Part shown: positions 10,017-18,108 of the stretch, in pieces | Layout: every line of letters begins with the position of its first letter | Numbering within the stretch: the first letter of the stretch is position 1 | Source of the DNA: JALSHZ01 sp964439815 | GTDB lineage: Bacteria > Pseudomonadota > Gammaproteobacteria > UWMA-0217 | Direction of reading: 5' to 3' | Length of the DNA stretch: 64,000 nucleotides | NCBI GenBank assembly: GCA_964439815.1 | Contig: CAYTPO010000142.1 | Span: forward strand, 16,112-80,111 | Made by a program: the position numbers and the translations under genes | Notes under the pieces: generated by a model | The model's input: only the letters and a program-made list of their open reading frames with translations | What the model was told of the DNA's origin: nothing | Database searches by the model: none

Positions 10017-11377
10017 CAACCAAACAACCTATTGATATCATTAAAAAATGCCAAACCCATCAGCATGGCCAGCAACCCCAGCCCAATGCGTTGACCCAGC
10101 ATTTCCGTGGTTTCGGATACCGGAGAACCCTTGATCAATTCGATGAAATAGAACAGCAGGTGTCCACCATCGAGTACCGGAACCGGTAACAGATTGAGCA
10201 CGCCCAAACTGACACTGACAATACCGAGAAAGCCCAGAAACGCCGAGACGCCGATCAATGCCGACACGCCGGCATACTGGGCAATCGTGATCGGCCCACT
10301 GACATTGTCCAGAGACGCCTGCCCTGTCACCATCTTGCCCATGAATCGCAGCGTCAGAACGGACATGTCCCAGGTGCGCTTGACACCCTGAAAAAAGGCA
10401 TCGATGGGGCCGAATCGTACCTTGACCCGATGTTCGGCCAGCAACTCTGGATCGACCCAGGGTGCCGCTCCAACACGTCCGACCGCCACGCCGTTGTCGT
10501 CGACCGAATCCAGGCGAATGCGATAGGCAAGTTCCTTGTCACCACGCAGTACGACAAACTCGACCTCCTTGCCAGGTCTGGCCCGTACCGCATCGACCAG
10601 ATCACTCCAGCGCGCGATGGGCAAGCGGTCGATCTCGATCACCCGATCATCCAGCTGCAAGCCCCCTCTGGCCCCGGGTCCGCCTTCCACGAGTCTGCCA
10701 AGCACTGCCGGCACCACCGGACGCCACGGCATGATGCCGATATTGTCGAGGATCTTCCCCTCGGCAAACATCTGCTTGCTGTCTGACAGATCAAGGTGAC
10801 GTGTGCTGGCCACGCCGGATTCATCAGCCAGTTCGAGTTCGACGCTGCCGTTGTCCATCGCCTGGTTGATGATCGCCAAGGCGGCATTTTCCCAGGTCGG
10901 TGTCGGAGTATCATTGACGGTAACAATACTGGAACCTGCGACAATCCCGGCGAGTTCCGCCGGCGAACCGGCAACAACCTCACCAATAACCGGTTTCATG
11001 CCATTGACTCCCACCATGTACATCAGCGCATAGACGACAATGGCAAAGAGAAAATTGAATATGGGACCCGCCGCGACGATGGCAATACGGGTGGTCACGG
11101 GCTTGCGATTGAAGGCACGGTCCAGTTCCTGCTCCGGTACCTCGGCCTCACGCTCATCGAGCATCTTCACGTAACCCCCCAGCGGGATTGCGCCGATGAC
11201 ATATTCGGTATCATCCGGACCCGAGGTGCGCTTCCAGATGGGTTTGCCAAATCCGATGGCAAAGCGCAATACCTTCACCCCCAGTTTCCGGGCCACCCAG
11301 TAGTGGCCGAATTCGTGGATGGCCACCAGAATCGCAATGGCAACGATAAAGGCCAGCAAGCTGGTCAGAAAGCCCAT
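10016..11377 (-). CDS. rseP: Site-2 intramembrane metalloprotease RseP
   Basis: Cleaves the anti-sigma factor RseA within the membrane after DegS, releasing sigma E; also removes remnant signal peptides. The 453-residue protein shows the zinc motif HEFGH at residues 21-25 in the first membrane helix, conserved GYVKMLDERE, two periplasmic PDZ domains (about 115-310), and the third zinc ligand region PVPVLDGGHLLFY near the C terminus followed by the last membrane helices. ATG 11377 has GGAG 6 bases upstream and lies next to the dxr stop; E. coli RseP is 450 residues. Downstream it overlaps bamA, so envelope stress signalling and OMP assembly share a transcript. Confidence 0.96.
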   Translation of the reverse strand: MGFLTSLLAFIVAIAILVAIHEFGHYWVARKLGVKVLRFAIGFGKPIWKRTSGPDDTEYVIGAIPLGGYVKMLDEREAEVPEQELDRAFNRKPVTTRIAIVAAGPIFNFLFAIVVYALMYMVGVNGMKPVIGEVVAGSPAELAGIVAGSSIVTVNDTPTPTWENAALAIINQAMDNGSVELELADESGVASTRHLDLSDSKQMFAEGKILDNIGIMPWRPVVPAVLGRLVEGGPGARGGLQLDDRVIEIDRLPIARWSDLVDAVRARPGKEVEFVVLRGDKELAYRIRLDSVDDNGVAVGRVGAAPWVDPELLAEHRVKVRFGPIDAFFQGVKRTWDMSVLTLRFMGKMVTGQASLDNVSGPITIAQYAGVSALIGVSAFLGFLGIVSVSLGVLNLLPVPVLDGGHLLFYFIELIKGSPVSETTEMLGQRIGLGLLAMLMGLAFFNDINRLFG

Positions 11378-11378
11378 G

Positions 11379-12569
11379 TCACACTCCGCCGTAGTGTCGG
11401 GAGATATAGCGGTTGGCATGCTCCCGGGTTAGTTGATCGGTTGAATAAATCACGTCGAGGGTATCTGCAGGTTGTGCGTCGATACCATCAAGGCTCGCCG
11501 CGATGACATCGGCAATGGCCGTGAACGGCAGACGCTTGTCCAGAAAGGCCTCCACGGCAATTTCATTGGCGGCATTGAGGACGGTGGTCGCCGTACCACC
11601 CGCCCGGCAGGCATCCCTGGCAAGCTGCAGGCACGGGAAACGCTGCATGTCGGGTGGCTCGAAATCCAGGTGGGCAACGGCAAAGAGGTCCAGTGGCTTG
11701 ACTCCGGATTCGATACGCTCGGGCCATGCCATGGCATGGGCAATCGGTGTTCGCATGTCCGGGTTGCCCATTTGCGCCAGAACGGAACCATCCGTATAGG
11801 CCACCATGGAATGGATAATGCTCTGGGGATGAATCACGACCTCGATGTTATCGACATCGGTGTTGAACAGCCAGCAGGCTTCTATGATCTCCAACCCCTT
11901 GTTCATCATGGACGCCGAATCGACAGAAATCTTACGTCCCATCACCCAATTGGGATGCGCGCAGGCCTGCTCTGGTGTGACGGCGGCCAGGGTCTCCGGA
12001 TCAGCCTTCCTGAAGGGGCCACCCGATGCAGTAAGCAGTATCCGTGTGACACCCACCTTGCCGGGACCGGCAAAATAATCTTCGGGCATGCATTGAAAAA
12101 CGGCATTGTGCTCGCTGTCGATCGGCAGGAGCACGGCCCCGTGCGCCTGCACCGCATCCATGAACAACGCACCGGACATGACCAGGGCTTCCTTGTTGGC
12201 CAGCAACACATGCTTGCCTGCCCGGGCGGCTGCCAGTGTGGGAGGCAATCCGGCCGCCCCCACGATGCCCGCCATGACCAGCGCGGTTTCCTCCAGTTGA
12301 CAAACCTCAGCCAGCCCCTCATCACCCGCCAGTACCGTGGTTTCCAGACCGGAGGCAGTGACGGCGCTGGCAAAATCCTCGGCCAGCGTTTCATCAGCCA
12401 CTACCGCATAGGCTGGCTGCCATTTCAGGCACTGCTCCAGCAGGCGCTCGGTATTGCGGTTTGCAGTCAATGCCACCACATGAAAACGATTCGGGTGCCG
12501 TCCGACCACATCCAGCGTATTGACACCGATTGTGCCGGTTGACCCCAGTATGGTGACGCCCCGGCTCAC
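11379..12569 (-). CDS. dxr: 1-deoxy-D-xylulose 5-phosphate reductoisomerase
   Basis: Second enzyme of the MEP isoprenoid pathway: NADPH-dependent rearrangement and reduction of DXP to MEP. The NADPH-binding GSTGTIG is at residues 9-15; LLANKEALVM, PIDSEHNA (metal-binding Asp/Glu), GGPFR, HPNWSMG-like HPNWVMGRKIS and IHPQSIIHSMV are the family blocks. GTG 12569 gives 396 residues (E. coli 398) and begins just before the Rossmann strand VTILGSTG; the open frame extends back to an ATG at 12665, but that stretch is not Dxr-like and overlaps cdsA. It feeds the isoprenoid chain later built by UppS, encoded two genes upstream. Confidence 0.95.
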   Translation of the reverse strand: MSRGVTILGSTGTIGVNTLDVVGRHPNRFHVVALTANRNTERLLEQCLKWQPAYAVVADETLAEDFASAVTASGLETTVLAGDEGLAEVCQLEETALVMAGIVGAAGLPPTLAAARAGKHVLLANKEALVMSGALFMDAVQAHGAVLLPIDSEHNAVFQCMPEDYFAGPGKVGVTRILLTASGGPFRKADPETLAAVTPEQACAHPNWVMGRKISVDSASMMNKGLEIIEACWLFNTDVDNIEVVIHPQSIIHSMVAYTDGSVLAQMGNPDMRTPIAHAMAWPERIESGVKPLDLFAVAHLDFEPPDMQRFPCLQLARDACRAGGTATTVLNAANEIAVEAFLDKRLPFTAIADVIAASLDGIDAQPADTLDVIYSTDQLTREHANRYISRHYGGV

Positions 12570-12649
12570 GGCACGCCCCCGATGCCGGGCGTAGATGTTC
12601 GTGAGCAGATGGCAACTATGCAGAGGTTCATTAACATGATCAAAGACCC

Positions 12650-13462
12650 CTAGTTGAGAATCCATTGCAGGCCGAGGAAGAACAGCGGCGATGCAGCAAT
12701 ATGACTGTCGAAACGATCCAGGATACCGCCGTGACCGGGAAGAATGCGGCCACTGTCCTTCTGCCCGGCTTCACGCTTGATCAGACTCTCGAACAAATCA
12801 CCTTCAATGGAGATCAACCCCACCACAAGGCTCAGTGCAACCAGCGCCGCCAGTTGCGTCGATGAAAACCCCTGCCAGAAAATCCCGACCAGCAGCGCAA
12901 ATACCAGCACGCTGGAGATGCCCCCAATTGCACCCTCGATGGTTTTTCCGGGGCTGAGCTGAGGTGCCAGTTTGTGTTTGCCAAACAGCTTGCCCGCCAG
13001 AAAGGCAAACGAATCGGCCAGTCCGCAAAGCATCAGAATATACAGCACCCAGCCAAGGTGAATCTTCTGCAGCTCGATAAAGGCAACCCAGGCTGCGGGC
13101 AGAACCAGCAGGCCCACGATCGACAAGCGTCGCTGCCAGCGTCGGGCCGGATTGTCTCGACGATGATAACGATGCAATATGAATATGACACCCAGCCAGA
13201 ATGCGGCAGCGACCAGCAGCCAGGTATTGGCCAGTGCCTTGTCCCTGCCCCACCACAGCAACGCCACAATCAGGACAAAGGCCAGCAGATACAACACCTT
13301 GTACAGTACGCTGTCTCCCAGCGTCAGCCGGGCCCACTCCCAGGCGCCCAGCGCAAACAGCACGGCAAAGGCCCCGGCAAACAGCGGTTGCGGCGCAAAG
13401 ATCACGATGCTCAGCAGCACCGCTCCGAGTAATCCGCCCGAAATCAATCTCTGTTTAAGCAT
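12650..13462 (-). CDS. cdsA: Phosphatidate cytidylyltransferase CdsA
   Basis: Inner-membrane enzyme that makes CDP-diacylglycerol from phosphatidic acid and CTP, the precursor of all bacterial phospholipids. The 270-residue protein has about eight hydrophobic helices, beginning MLKQRLISGGLLGAVLL, and carries the cytidylyltransferase signature near the C terminus (KDSGRILPGHGGILDRFDS, about residues 230-248) with conserved Lys, Asp and Gly residues. ATG 13462 overlaps the uppS stop by 8 bases and is preceded by AGGTCAGGG; the much longer open frame upstream of it is uppS read in another frame. Confidence 0.95.
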   Translation of the reverse strand: MLKQRLISGGLLGAVLLSIVIFAPQPLFAGAFAVLFALGAWEWARLTLGDSVLYKVLYLLAFVLIVALLWWGRDKALANTWLLVAAAFWLGVIFILHRYHRRDNPARRWQRRLSIVGLLVLPAAWVAFIELQKIHLGWVLYILMLCGLADSFAFLAGKLFGKHKLAPQLSPGKTIEGAIGGISSVLVFALLVGIFWQGFSSTQLAALVALSLVVGLISIEGDLFESLIKREAGQKDSGRILPGHGGILDRFDSHIAASPLFFLGLQWILN

Positions 13463-14180
13463 CCCTGACCTGTTCACTGGTTTTGCCAAAGCGGCGTTCC
13501 CTGTTGGCAAAGGCCTGAAACGCCTCATCCAGACATTTGGCATCGAAATCCGGCCACAGGGCTGGAGAAAAGTACAACTCCGAATAGGCAATCTGCCACA
13601 ACAGGAAATTACTGATTCGCTGCTCCCCACCCGTGCGAATGAACAGGTCTGGATCAGGAAGGCCTGCGGTAGACACCCTGGCCGAAATGGCCGCCTCATC
13701 GATATCGTCCGGGCTGAGTACACCGGATGCGACATCACTGGCAATCTGCCGAGCGGCAAAGACCAGATCCGCACGGCCACCATAATTGGCAGCAATCTGG
13801 AACAGCATGCCATCGCAATGCGCCGTGACCTCTTCGGTTCTGGCCATCTCCTGCTGCAAGCGGGCAGGAAAGCGGGAGCGATCCCCTATGATTCGCATGC
13901 GGATATTGTTGCTGGCCATGCGCTTTGCCTCGCGGCGCAACGAGGCAAAGAAGAGTTCCATCAGCGTGGAAACTTCACCCTCCGGCCGCATCCAGTTCTC
14001 GCTGCTGAAGGCAAAGACGGTCAGGACTTCGACTCCCGCATCGGAGCAGTATTCCACCGTCCTGCGCGTTGCATCGACGCCTTTCTTGTGGCCGGCCGTA
14101 CGCGGCAGCTGGCGCGCTCGCGCCCACCGTCCGTTTCCATCCATGATGATGGCGACATGCCTGGGAACTCTTGACTGCAA
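13455..14180 (-). CDS. uppS: Undecaprenyl diphosphate synthase (cis-prenyltransferase)
   Basis: Adds eight isopentenyl units in cis to farnesyl diphosphate to give the C55 lipid carrier for murein and LPS O-antigen. The catalytic Asp and diphosphate-binding loop IIMDGNGRWA are at about residues 11-20; FAFSSENW, YGGRADLV and the C-terminal PDPDLFIRTGGEQRISNFL are further signatures. Length 241 residues. The best start I see is TTG 14180, 21 bases after the frr stop; its ribosome site is weak (AGAG too close), so the exact start is uncertain, although no ATG is available before the conserved VPRHVAIIMDG. Confidence 0.94.
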   Translation of the reverse strand: MQSRVPRHVAIIMDGNGRWARARQLPRTAGHKKGVDATRRTVEYCSDAGVEVLTVFAFSSENWMRPEGEVSTLMELFFASLRREAKRMASNNIRMRIIGDRSRFPARLQQEMARTEEVTAHCDGMLFQIAANYGGRADLVFAARQIASDVASGVLSPDDIDEAAISARVSTAGLPDPDLFIRTGGEQRISNFLLWQIAYSELYFSPALWPDFDAKCLDEAFQAFANRERRFGKTSEQVRDA

Positions 14181-14201
14181 AATCTCTACTCGTGATGGAG
14201 A

Positions 14202-14759
14202 TCAGATCTCCATCAACTCCTTTTCCTTGACCGCCAGCAATGCTTCCATCTCCTTGATGGCCTTGTCGGTCAACTTCTGCACCCGATCCTGGGCACGCCT
14301 TTCATCGTCTTCCGAAATTTCCTTTTCCTTCTCAAGCTCCTTGAGATCACTGTTGGCATCGCGCCGAATATTGCGCACAGCCACCTTGCCATTCTCCAGT
14401 TCATGTCGAACGACCTTGACGAGATCGCGGCGACGCTCTTCAGTCAGTGCGGGCATGGGTACTCTGATTACGGAGCCGGCGGTCACTGGATTGAGGCCCA
14501 GATCCGAGGTCATGATGGCCTTTTCCACCTTACCCACCATGTCCTTTTCCCAGGGCGTTACAGCCAGTGTACGTGGATCATCGACATTGACATTGGCCAC
14601 CTGGCTGATTGGAACCTCGGAGCCATAATAATCGACCGTTACATGATCCAGCAGACTGGGATGTGCGCGGCCGGTACGAATCTTCGCCAGCTCGGAACTC
14701 AGCGCAGCGATGCTCTTGTTCATGCGCTCTTCCGCATCTTTGAGAATATCGTCAATCAT
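14202..14759 (-). CDS. frr: Ribosome recycling factor
   Basis: With EF-G it splits the post-termination ribosome. The 185-residue length is exact for the family. The protein is all helical in domain I (start MIDDILKDAEERMNKS, and the C-terminal block RRAQDRVQKLTDKAIKEM), with the domain II insertion after RTGRAHPSLLDHVTVDYYG. The conserved Arg in VRNIRRDAN that faces the ribosome is present. It lies 5 bases after pyrH. Confidence 0.97.
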   Translation of the reverse strand: MIDDILKDAEERMNKSIAALSSELAKIRTGRAHPSLLDHVTVDYYGSEVPISQVANVNVDDPRTLAVTPWEKDMVGKVEKAIMTSDLGLNPVTAGSVIRVPMPALTEERRRDLVKVVRHELENGKVAVRNIRRDANSDLKELEKEKEISEDDERRAQDRVQKLTDKAIKEMEALLAVKEKELMEI

Positions 14760-14764
14760 TTTTG

Positions 14765-15493
14765 TTACCCGTTATATACAAAAGTGCCTATTTCATCGCC
14801 CTGCGCAACTCTGACAAGGTTGTTCGGCTCGTAGATATTGAAAATGCGCAACGGCAGACCATTGTCCCGGCACATGACGATGGCCGTGGCATCCATGACA
14901 CCCAGCTTCTGCTCCAGTGCCTCATCAAAGGTTACCTTGTCGTAGCGAACTGCATCCGGCACCTTGACCGGATCCGCATTATATACGCCATCGACCTTGG
15001 TTGCCTTAAGCAGGATATCCGCCTGGATTTCGATTCCCCGCAGGCTGGCCGCCGAATCGGTCGTAAAGTAGGGATTGCCGGTCCCCGCTGCAAAAACCAC
15101 CACTCGCCCCTTTTCCAGATGGCGAATCGCTCGGCGGCGGATATAGTCCTCACACACCTGATGCACCGTTAGCGCCGACATGACGCGAGTCTGGCAGCCC
15201 TGCTGTTCGATCGCATCCTGCAGCGCCAGTGCATTGATCACCGTTGCCAGCATTCCCATATGGTCACCGGTTACACGATCCGTGCCACCCTGAGCCAACC
15301 CGGCGCCACGAAAGATATTGCCACCCCCAACGACCAGGGCCACCTGCACCCCCGAGTTCGCCAGTTCGGCGATCTCCTTCGCTACGCGCGCGATCATCGC
15401 CGGCTCGATACCGTAGTCCGAGTCCCCCATCAGGGCTTCACCGCTGAGCTTGAGCAAGATTCGTTTATAGGGCAGATTTGCGGGATCAGTCAT
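14765..15493 (-). CDS. pyrH: Uridylate kinase
   Basis: Phosphorylates UMP to UDP; hexameric amino-acid-kinase-fold enzyme, activated by GTP and inhibited by UTP in relatives. The 242-residue protein has RILLKLSGEALMG (Lys-containing phosphate loop), VVGGGNIFRG, TDRVTGDHMGMLAT, and the ATP-binding segment KATKVDGVYNADP. It is the head of the segment that follows the tsf terminator at 15573-15599, so it may depend on read-through or on a promoter in the 357-base gap upstream. Confidence 0.97.
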   Translation of the reverse strand: MTDPANLPYKRILLKLSGEALMGDSDYGIEPAMIARVAKEIAELANSGVQVALVVGGGNIFRGAGLAQGGTDRVTGDHMGMLATVINALALQDAIEQQGCQTRVMSALTVHQVCEDYIRRRAIRHLEKGRVVVFAAGTGNPYFTTDSAASLRGIEIQADILLKATKVDGVYNADPVKVPDAVRYDKVTFDEALEQKLGVMDATAIVMCRDNGLPLRIFNIYEPNNLVRVAQGDEIGTFVYNG

Positions 15494-15572
15494 AGGTTGG
15501 GCATTCCTCGTCAGATTGAATTGGTGGGAGTCACTGTACCCGCTTCAGGTGCGGTGACCTTGATTCTGCGCA

Positions 15573-15599
15573 TAAAAAAGGGACATTTTCATGCCCCTT
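15573..15599 (-). terminator. Rho-independent terminator downstream of tsf
   Basis: On the minus strand the sequence forms AAGGGGCAT - GAAA - ATGTCCCTT, a 9-bp stem with one G-U pair and a GNRA tetraloop, followed directly by six Ts. It lies between tsf and pyrH and should separate the rpsB-tsf transcript from pyrH-frr and the envelope genes. Confidence 0.85.
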
Positions 15600-15641
15600 C
15601 TTCTGCCTGAACAGTCTACCAAATTGATCCGCGATCATCAG

Positions 15642-15802
15642 CCTGAATCCGAGAATCAAGCGAGGATGGTTGATGCAGGATACCGGTTTCGCATTGGCTC
15701 CAGCAAACCCTGGCTTCACCCTTTGGATGAAGCGGGTATTTTCCGAGCCGCTGTGGAATCAGGAGCTTGTGCCAGACACCTTGGTTAAGCTGCGGATTCA
15801 GG
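15642..15802. repeat. Dispersed repeat family A, copy 1 (161 bp, inverted ends)
   Basis: Begins CCTGAATCCG and ends CGGATTCAGG, a perfect 10-bp terminal inverted repeat. Internal blocks align by eye with copies at 16844 and 35270, especially GAAGCGGGTATTTTCCGAGC, CCGCTGTGGAATCAGGAG and CTTGTGCCAGACACC. No open frame of interest; it fills most of the pyrH-tsf gap. It looks like a small non-autonomous mobile or structural RNA element; no transposase is encoded. Confidence 0.8.
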
Positions 15803-15850
15803 TACACTATTTCCAGACGAACCAATTGAATTGTCCAGGCAGTTGCCGTC

Positions 15851-16732
15851 CTAGCTTGACTTGACCTGAGCCATGACTTCTGCGGCAAAGTCTTCCTGCT
15901 TTTTCTCGACACCTTCACCCACCTCGACACGAGAAAACTGCATGACTTTCGCATCGGCATCCTTGAGCAACGCCTCGATGGTCTGATCGGGGTTCTTGAC
16001 GAACGGTTGCCCCAGCAAGGTGACTTCCTTGAGGTATTTCTTCATCCGGCCAGTCACCATCTTCTCGACGATATTATCCGGCTTGCCACTTTCGCGCGCC
16101 TGGGCGGAAAAGATTTCGCGCTCCTTTTCCAGCAACTCTGCCGGCACACCCGACTCGTCGATGCAGACAGGTCGACTCGCAGCAATATGCATAGCGATAT
16201 CACGCGCCAGTGTTGCGTCACCACCTGCCAGCTCGACTACGACGCCAATACGAACACCGTGGCGATAGAAGCCGATTTCGCCTTCAGAGGCAGTAATTTT
16301 CTCGACGCGACGAACCTGAATGTTCTCACCGATCTTGGAGACCAGCTCCTGACGCGCTTCCTCGACACTCTTGCCATCGGACATGGTCTTGCCGGACAGG
16401 GATTCGGCATCCTCGGCACCTTCAGCCAGTGCGATGGCGCCTGTCTCCTCGGCAAAGCGAATGAAATTTTCATCCTTACCAACAAAATCCGTCTCGCAGT
16501 TGACCTCGACGATCGAAGCCTGTTTGCGATCATCGGCAACCGTGATGATGACCTGGCCTTCTGCTGCGACTCGTCCGGCCTTCTTGACGGCCTTGGCAGC
16601 ACCTGATTTGCGCATTGCTTCGATGGCGGCTTCGATATCTCCACCAGCATCAGTCAATGCCCGTTTACATTCCATCATGCCTGCGCCTGTACGCTCGCGC
16701 AGATCCTTAACCATTGCGGCTGTTATGCTCAC
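15851..16732 (-). CDS. tsf: Elongation factor Ts
   Basis: Guanine-nucleotide exchange factor for EF-Tu. The 293-residue protein starts with the UBA-like N domain containing the signature LRERTGAGMMECKRAL (residues 10-25), followed by the EF-Ts core with VNCETDFVGKDENF, and the C-terminal helices ending near LLGQPFVKNPDQTIEALL. It is second in the rpsB-tsf pair but separated from rpsB by 317 bases that contain a family A repeat. A terminator follows it at 15573-15599. Confidence 0.97.
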   Translation of the reverse strand: MSITAAMVKDLRERTGAGMMECKRALTDAGGDIEAAIEAMRKSGAAKAVKKAGRVAAEGQVIITVADDRKQASIVEVNCETDFVGKDENFIRFAEETGAIALAEGAEDAESLSGKTMSDGKSVEEARQELVSKIGENIQVRRVEKITASEGEIGFYRHGVRIGVVVELAGGDATLARDIAMHIAASRPVCIDESGVPAELLEKEREIFSAQARESGKPDNIVEKMVTGRMKKYLKEVTLLGQPFVKNPDQTIEALLKDADAKVMQFSRVEVGEGVEKKQEDFAAEVMAQVKSS

Positions 16733-16843
16733 TTTTGTATAACTCCAGATTGGGTAACTCTATCCTTGCGGGCGCTCTCCCATCCCATCGTTTCTACACG
16801 ACCGGGATCAGACACCGCACCAAGGAAAACCTGTTAATAATGT

Positions 16844-17001
16844 CCTGAACCCGAGGTTTCAACGGGGATGCATGGTACAAGATACTGGTTTCAAGGTGGT
16901 TTCAGAAAACCCCTGCCACCCATAAGGTCAAGCGGATATTCTAGAACCGCTGCGAAATCAGGAAATCGTGCCAGGCACCTCGTTCAAGCCCCGAATTCGG
17001 A
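16844..17001. repeat. Dispersed repeat family A, copy 2 (about 158 bp, degenerate ends)
   Basis: Begins CCTGAACCCGAGG and ends near CCCGAATTCGGA. Shares with copy 1 the blocks GATACTGGTTTC, TCAAGCGGATATTCTAGAAC, CGCTGCGAAATCAGGAA and CGTGCCAGGCACCT. It occupies half of the 317-base gap between rpsB and tsf; apart from it I see no gene in that gap. More diverged than copies 1 and 3. Confidence 0.72.
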
Positions 17002-17049
17002 AATGTGGCAACTGCTCAATGCGCAGCTGCCAGAATGCCGATGAAAGAA

Positions 17050-17877
17050 TCAGGCGTCAGATGATGCTTCCCCAGCGGCTGCAGCCGGTGCAGCTTCGGC
17101 CTGGGCAGGAGCCGGTTCAGCAGCGGCTTTTGCTTCTGCCTCGGCCGCTGCAGCCTCTTCCTGCGCGGCCAGCTGGGCAGCGGCAGCATTGGCGCTGGCT
17201 GCCTTGCCTTCGTTGATCGCATCGGCAATCGCAGTGACATACAGCTGGATGGCGCGAATGGCATCATCGTTGCCGGGAATGACATAATCGATGCCTTCAG
17301 GCGAGTTGTTGGTATCGACGACTGCAACGATGGGGATACCGAGCTTTTTGGCTTCATTGATGGCAATACGTTCGTAGCCAACATCCAGTACGAACATGGC
17401 GTCGGGAATGGTGCGCATGTCCTTGATGCCACCCAACGTCTTGTCGAGCTTCGCCAATTCACGGCGACGCATGAGAACCTCTTTCTTGCCCAGGCGCTCG
17501 AATGTGCCGTCCGTCTCCATGCTTTCCAGCTCCTTGAGACGATTGATCGACTGCTTGACGGTCTTGAAGTTGGTGAGCATGCCGCCCAACCAGCGCTGAT
17601 CGACGAAAGGCATGCCGCAGCGTTGCGCTTCCGAGCGAATGGCATCACGTGCTGAACGCTTGGTGCCAACGATCATGATGGTGCCGCCCTTGGAGGCCAG
17701 CTTGCCGAGATAGTTCATGGCATCATCAAACATCGGCAAGGTCTTTTCGAGGTTGATGATATGAATCTTGTTGCGGGCACCAAAGATATAAGGTGCCATC
17801 TTGGGACACCAGTAGCGGGTCTGGTGACCAAAGTGAACGCCAGCTTCCAGCATCTGACGCATTGTAACTTTTACCAT
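17050..17877 (-). CDS. rpsB: 30S ribosomal protein S2
   Basis: Small-subunit protein S2, 275 residues. Starts MVKVTMRQMLEAGVHFGHQTR, the strongly conserved N terminus, with PYIFGARNKIHIINLEKT, both S2 signatures, and the RWLGGMLTNFKT block. After residue 230 there is an Ala/Glu/Pro-rich tail of about 45 residues, an extension common in this class and not part of the core fold. ATG 17877 has GGAG 8 bases upstream; an in-frame ATG at 17901 is a worse fit to the family start. First gene of the minus-strand block, with its promoter at 18053-18081. Confidence 0.97.
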   Translation of the reverse strand: MVKVTMRQMLEAGVHFGHQTRYWCPKMAPYIFGARNKIHIINLEKTLPMFDDAMNYLGKLASKGGTIMIVGTKRSARDAIRSEAQRCGMPFVDQRWLGGMLTNFKTVKQSINRLKELESMETDGTFERLGKKEVLMRRRELAKLDKTLGGIKDMRTIPDAMFVLDVGYERIAINEAKKLGIPIVAVVDTNNSPEGIDYVIPGNDDAIRAIQLYVTAIADAINEGKAASANAAAAQLAAQEEAAAAEAEAKAAAEPAPAQAEAAPAAAAGEASSDA

Positions 17878-18052
17878 TTTCAATACTCCATAGCGAAACA
17901 TTGCGCAGACAACTCAAGAGGTCGCAACAGTGCTTCAGGGGTTAGAACCTCCACATACCCCGACTGACAACCATCATTATTGCGACGGCACCCAGCCAGC
18001 CGTGTCGGTATGTGTGTGAATTTACCTGCCACCTTCAGGTGCAGGCGCGCGC

Positions 18053-18081
18053 TTTATACCACAAAGAAACAGCTACTCCAA
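18053..18081 (-). promoter_or_regulatory. Sigma-70-type promoter for rpsB with GC-rich discriminator
   Basis: Read on the minus strand: TTGGAG, 17-base spacer, TATAAA. The -10 is followed by GCGCGCGCC, a GC-rich discriminator of the kind linked to ppGpp/DksA control of ribosomal promoters. The predicted 5' leader is about 170 bases and contains a hairpin CCTGCACCT-GA-AGGTGGCAGG (plus strand about 18024-18044), a candidate site for S2 autoregulation as known for gammaproteobacterial rpsB leaders. Confidence 0.65.
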
Positions 18082-18108
18082 CAAAAAAACGGAGCCAGAC
18101 GAGTCCAC

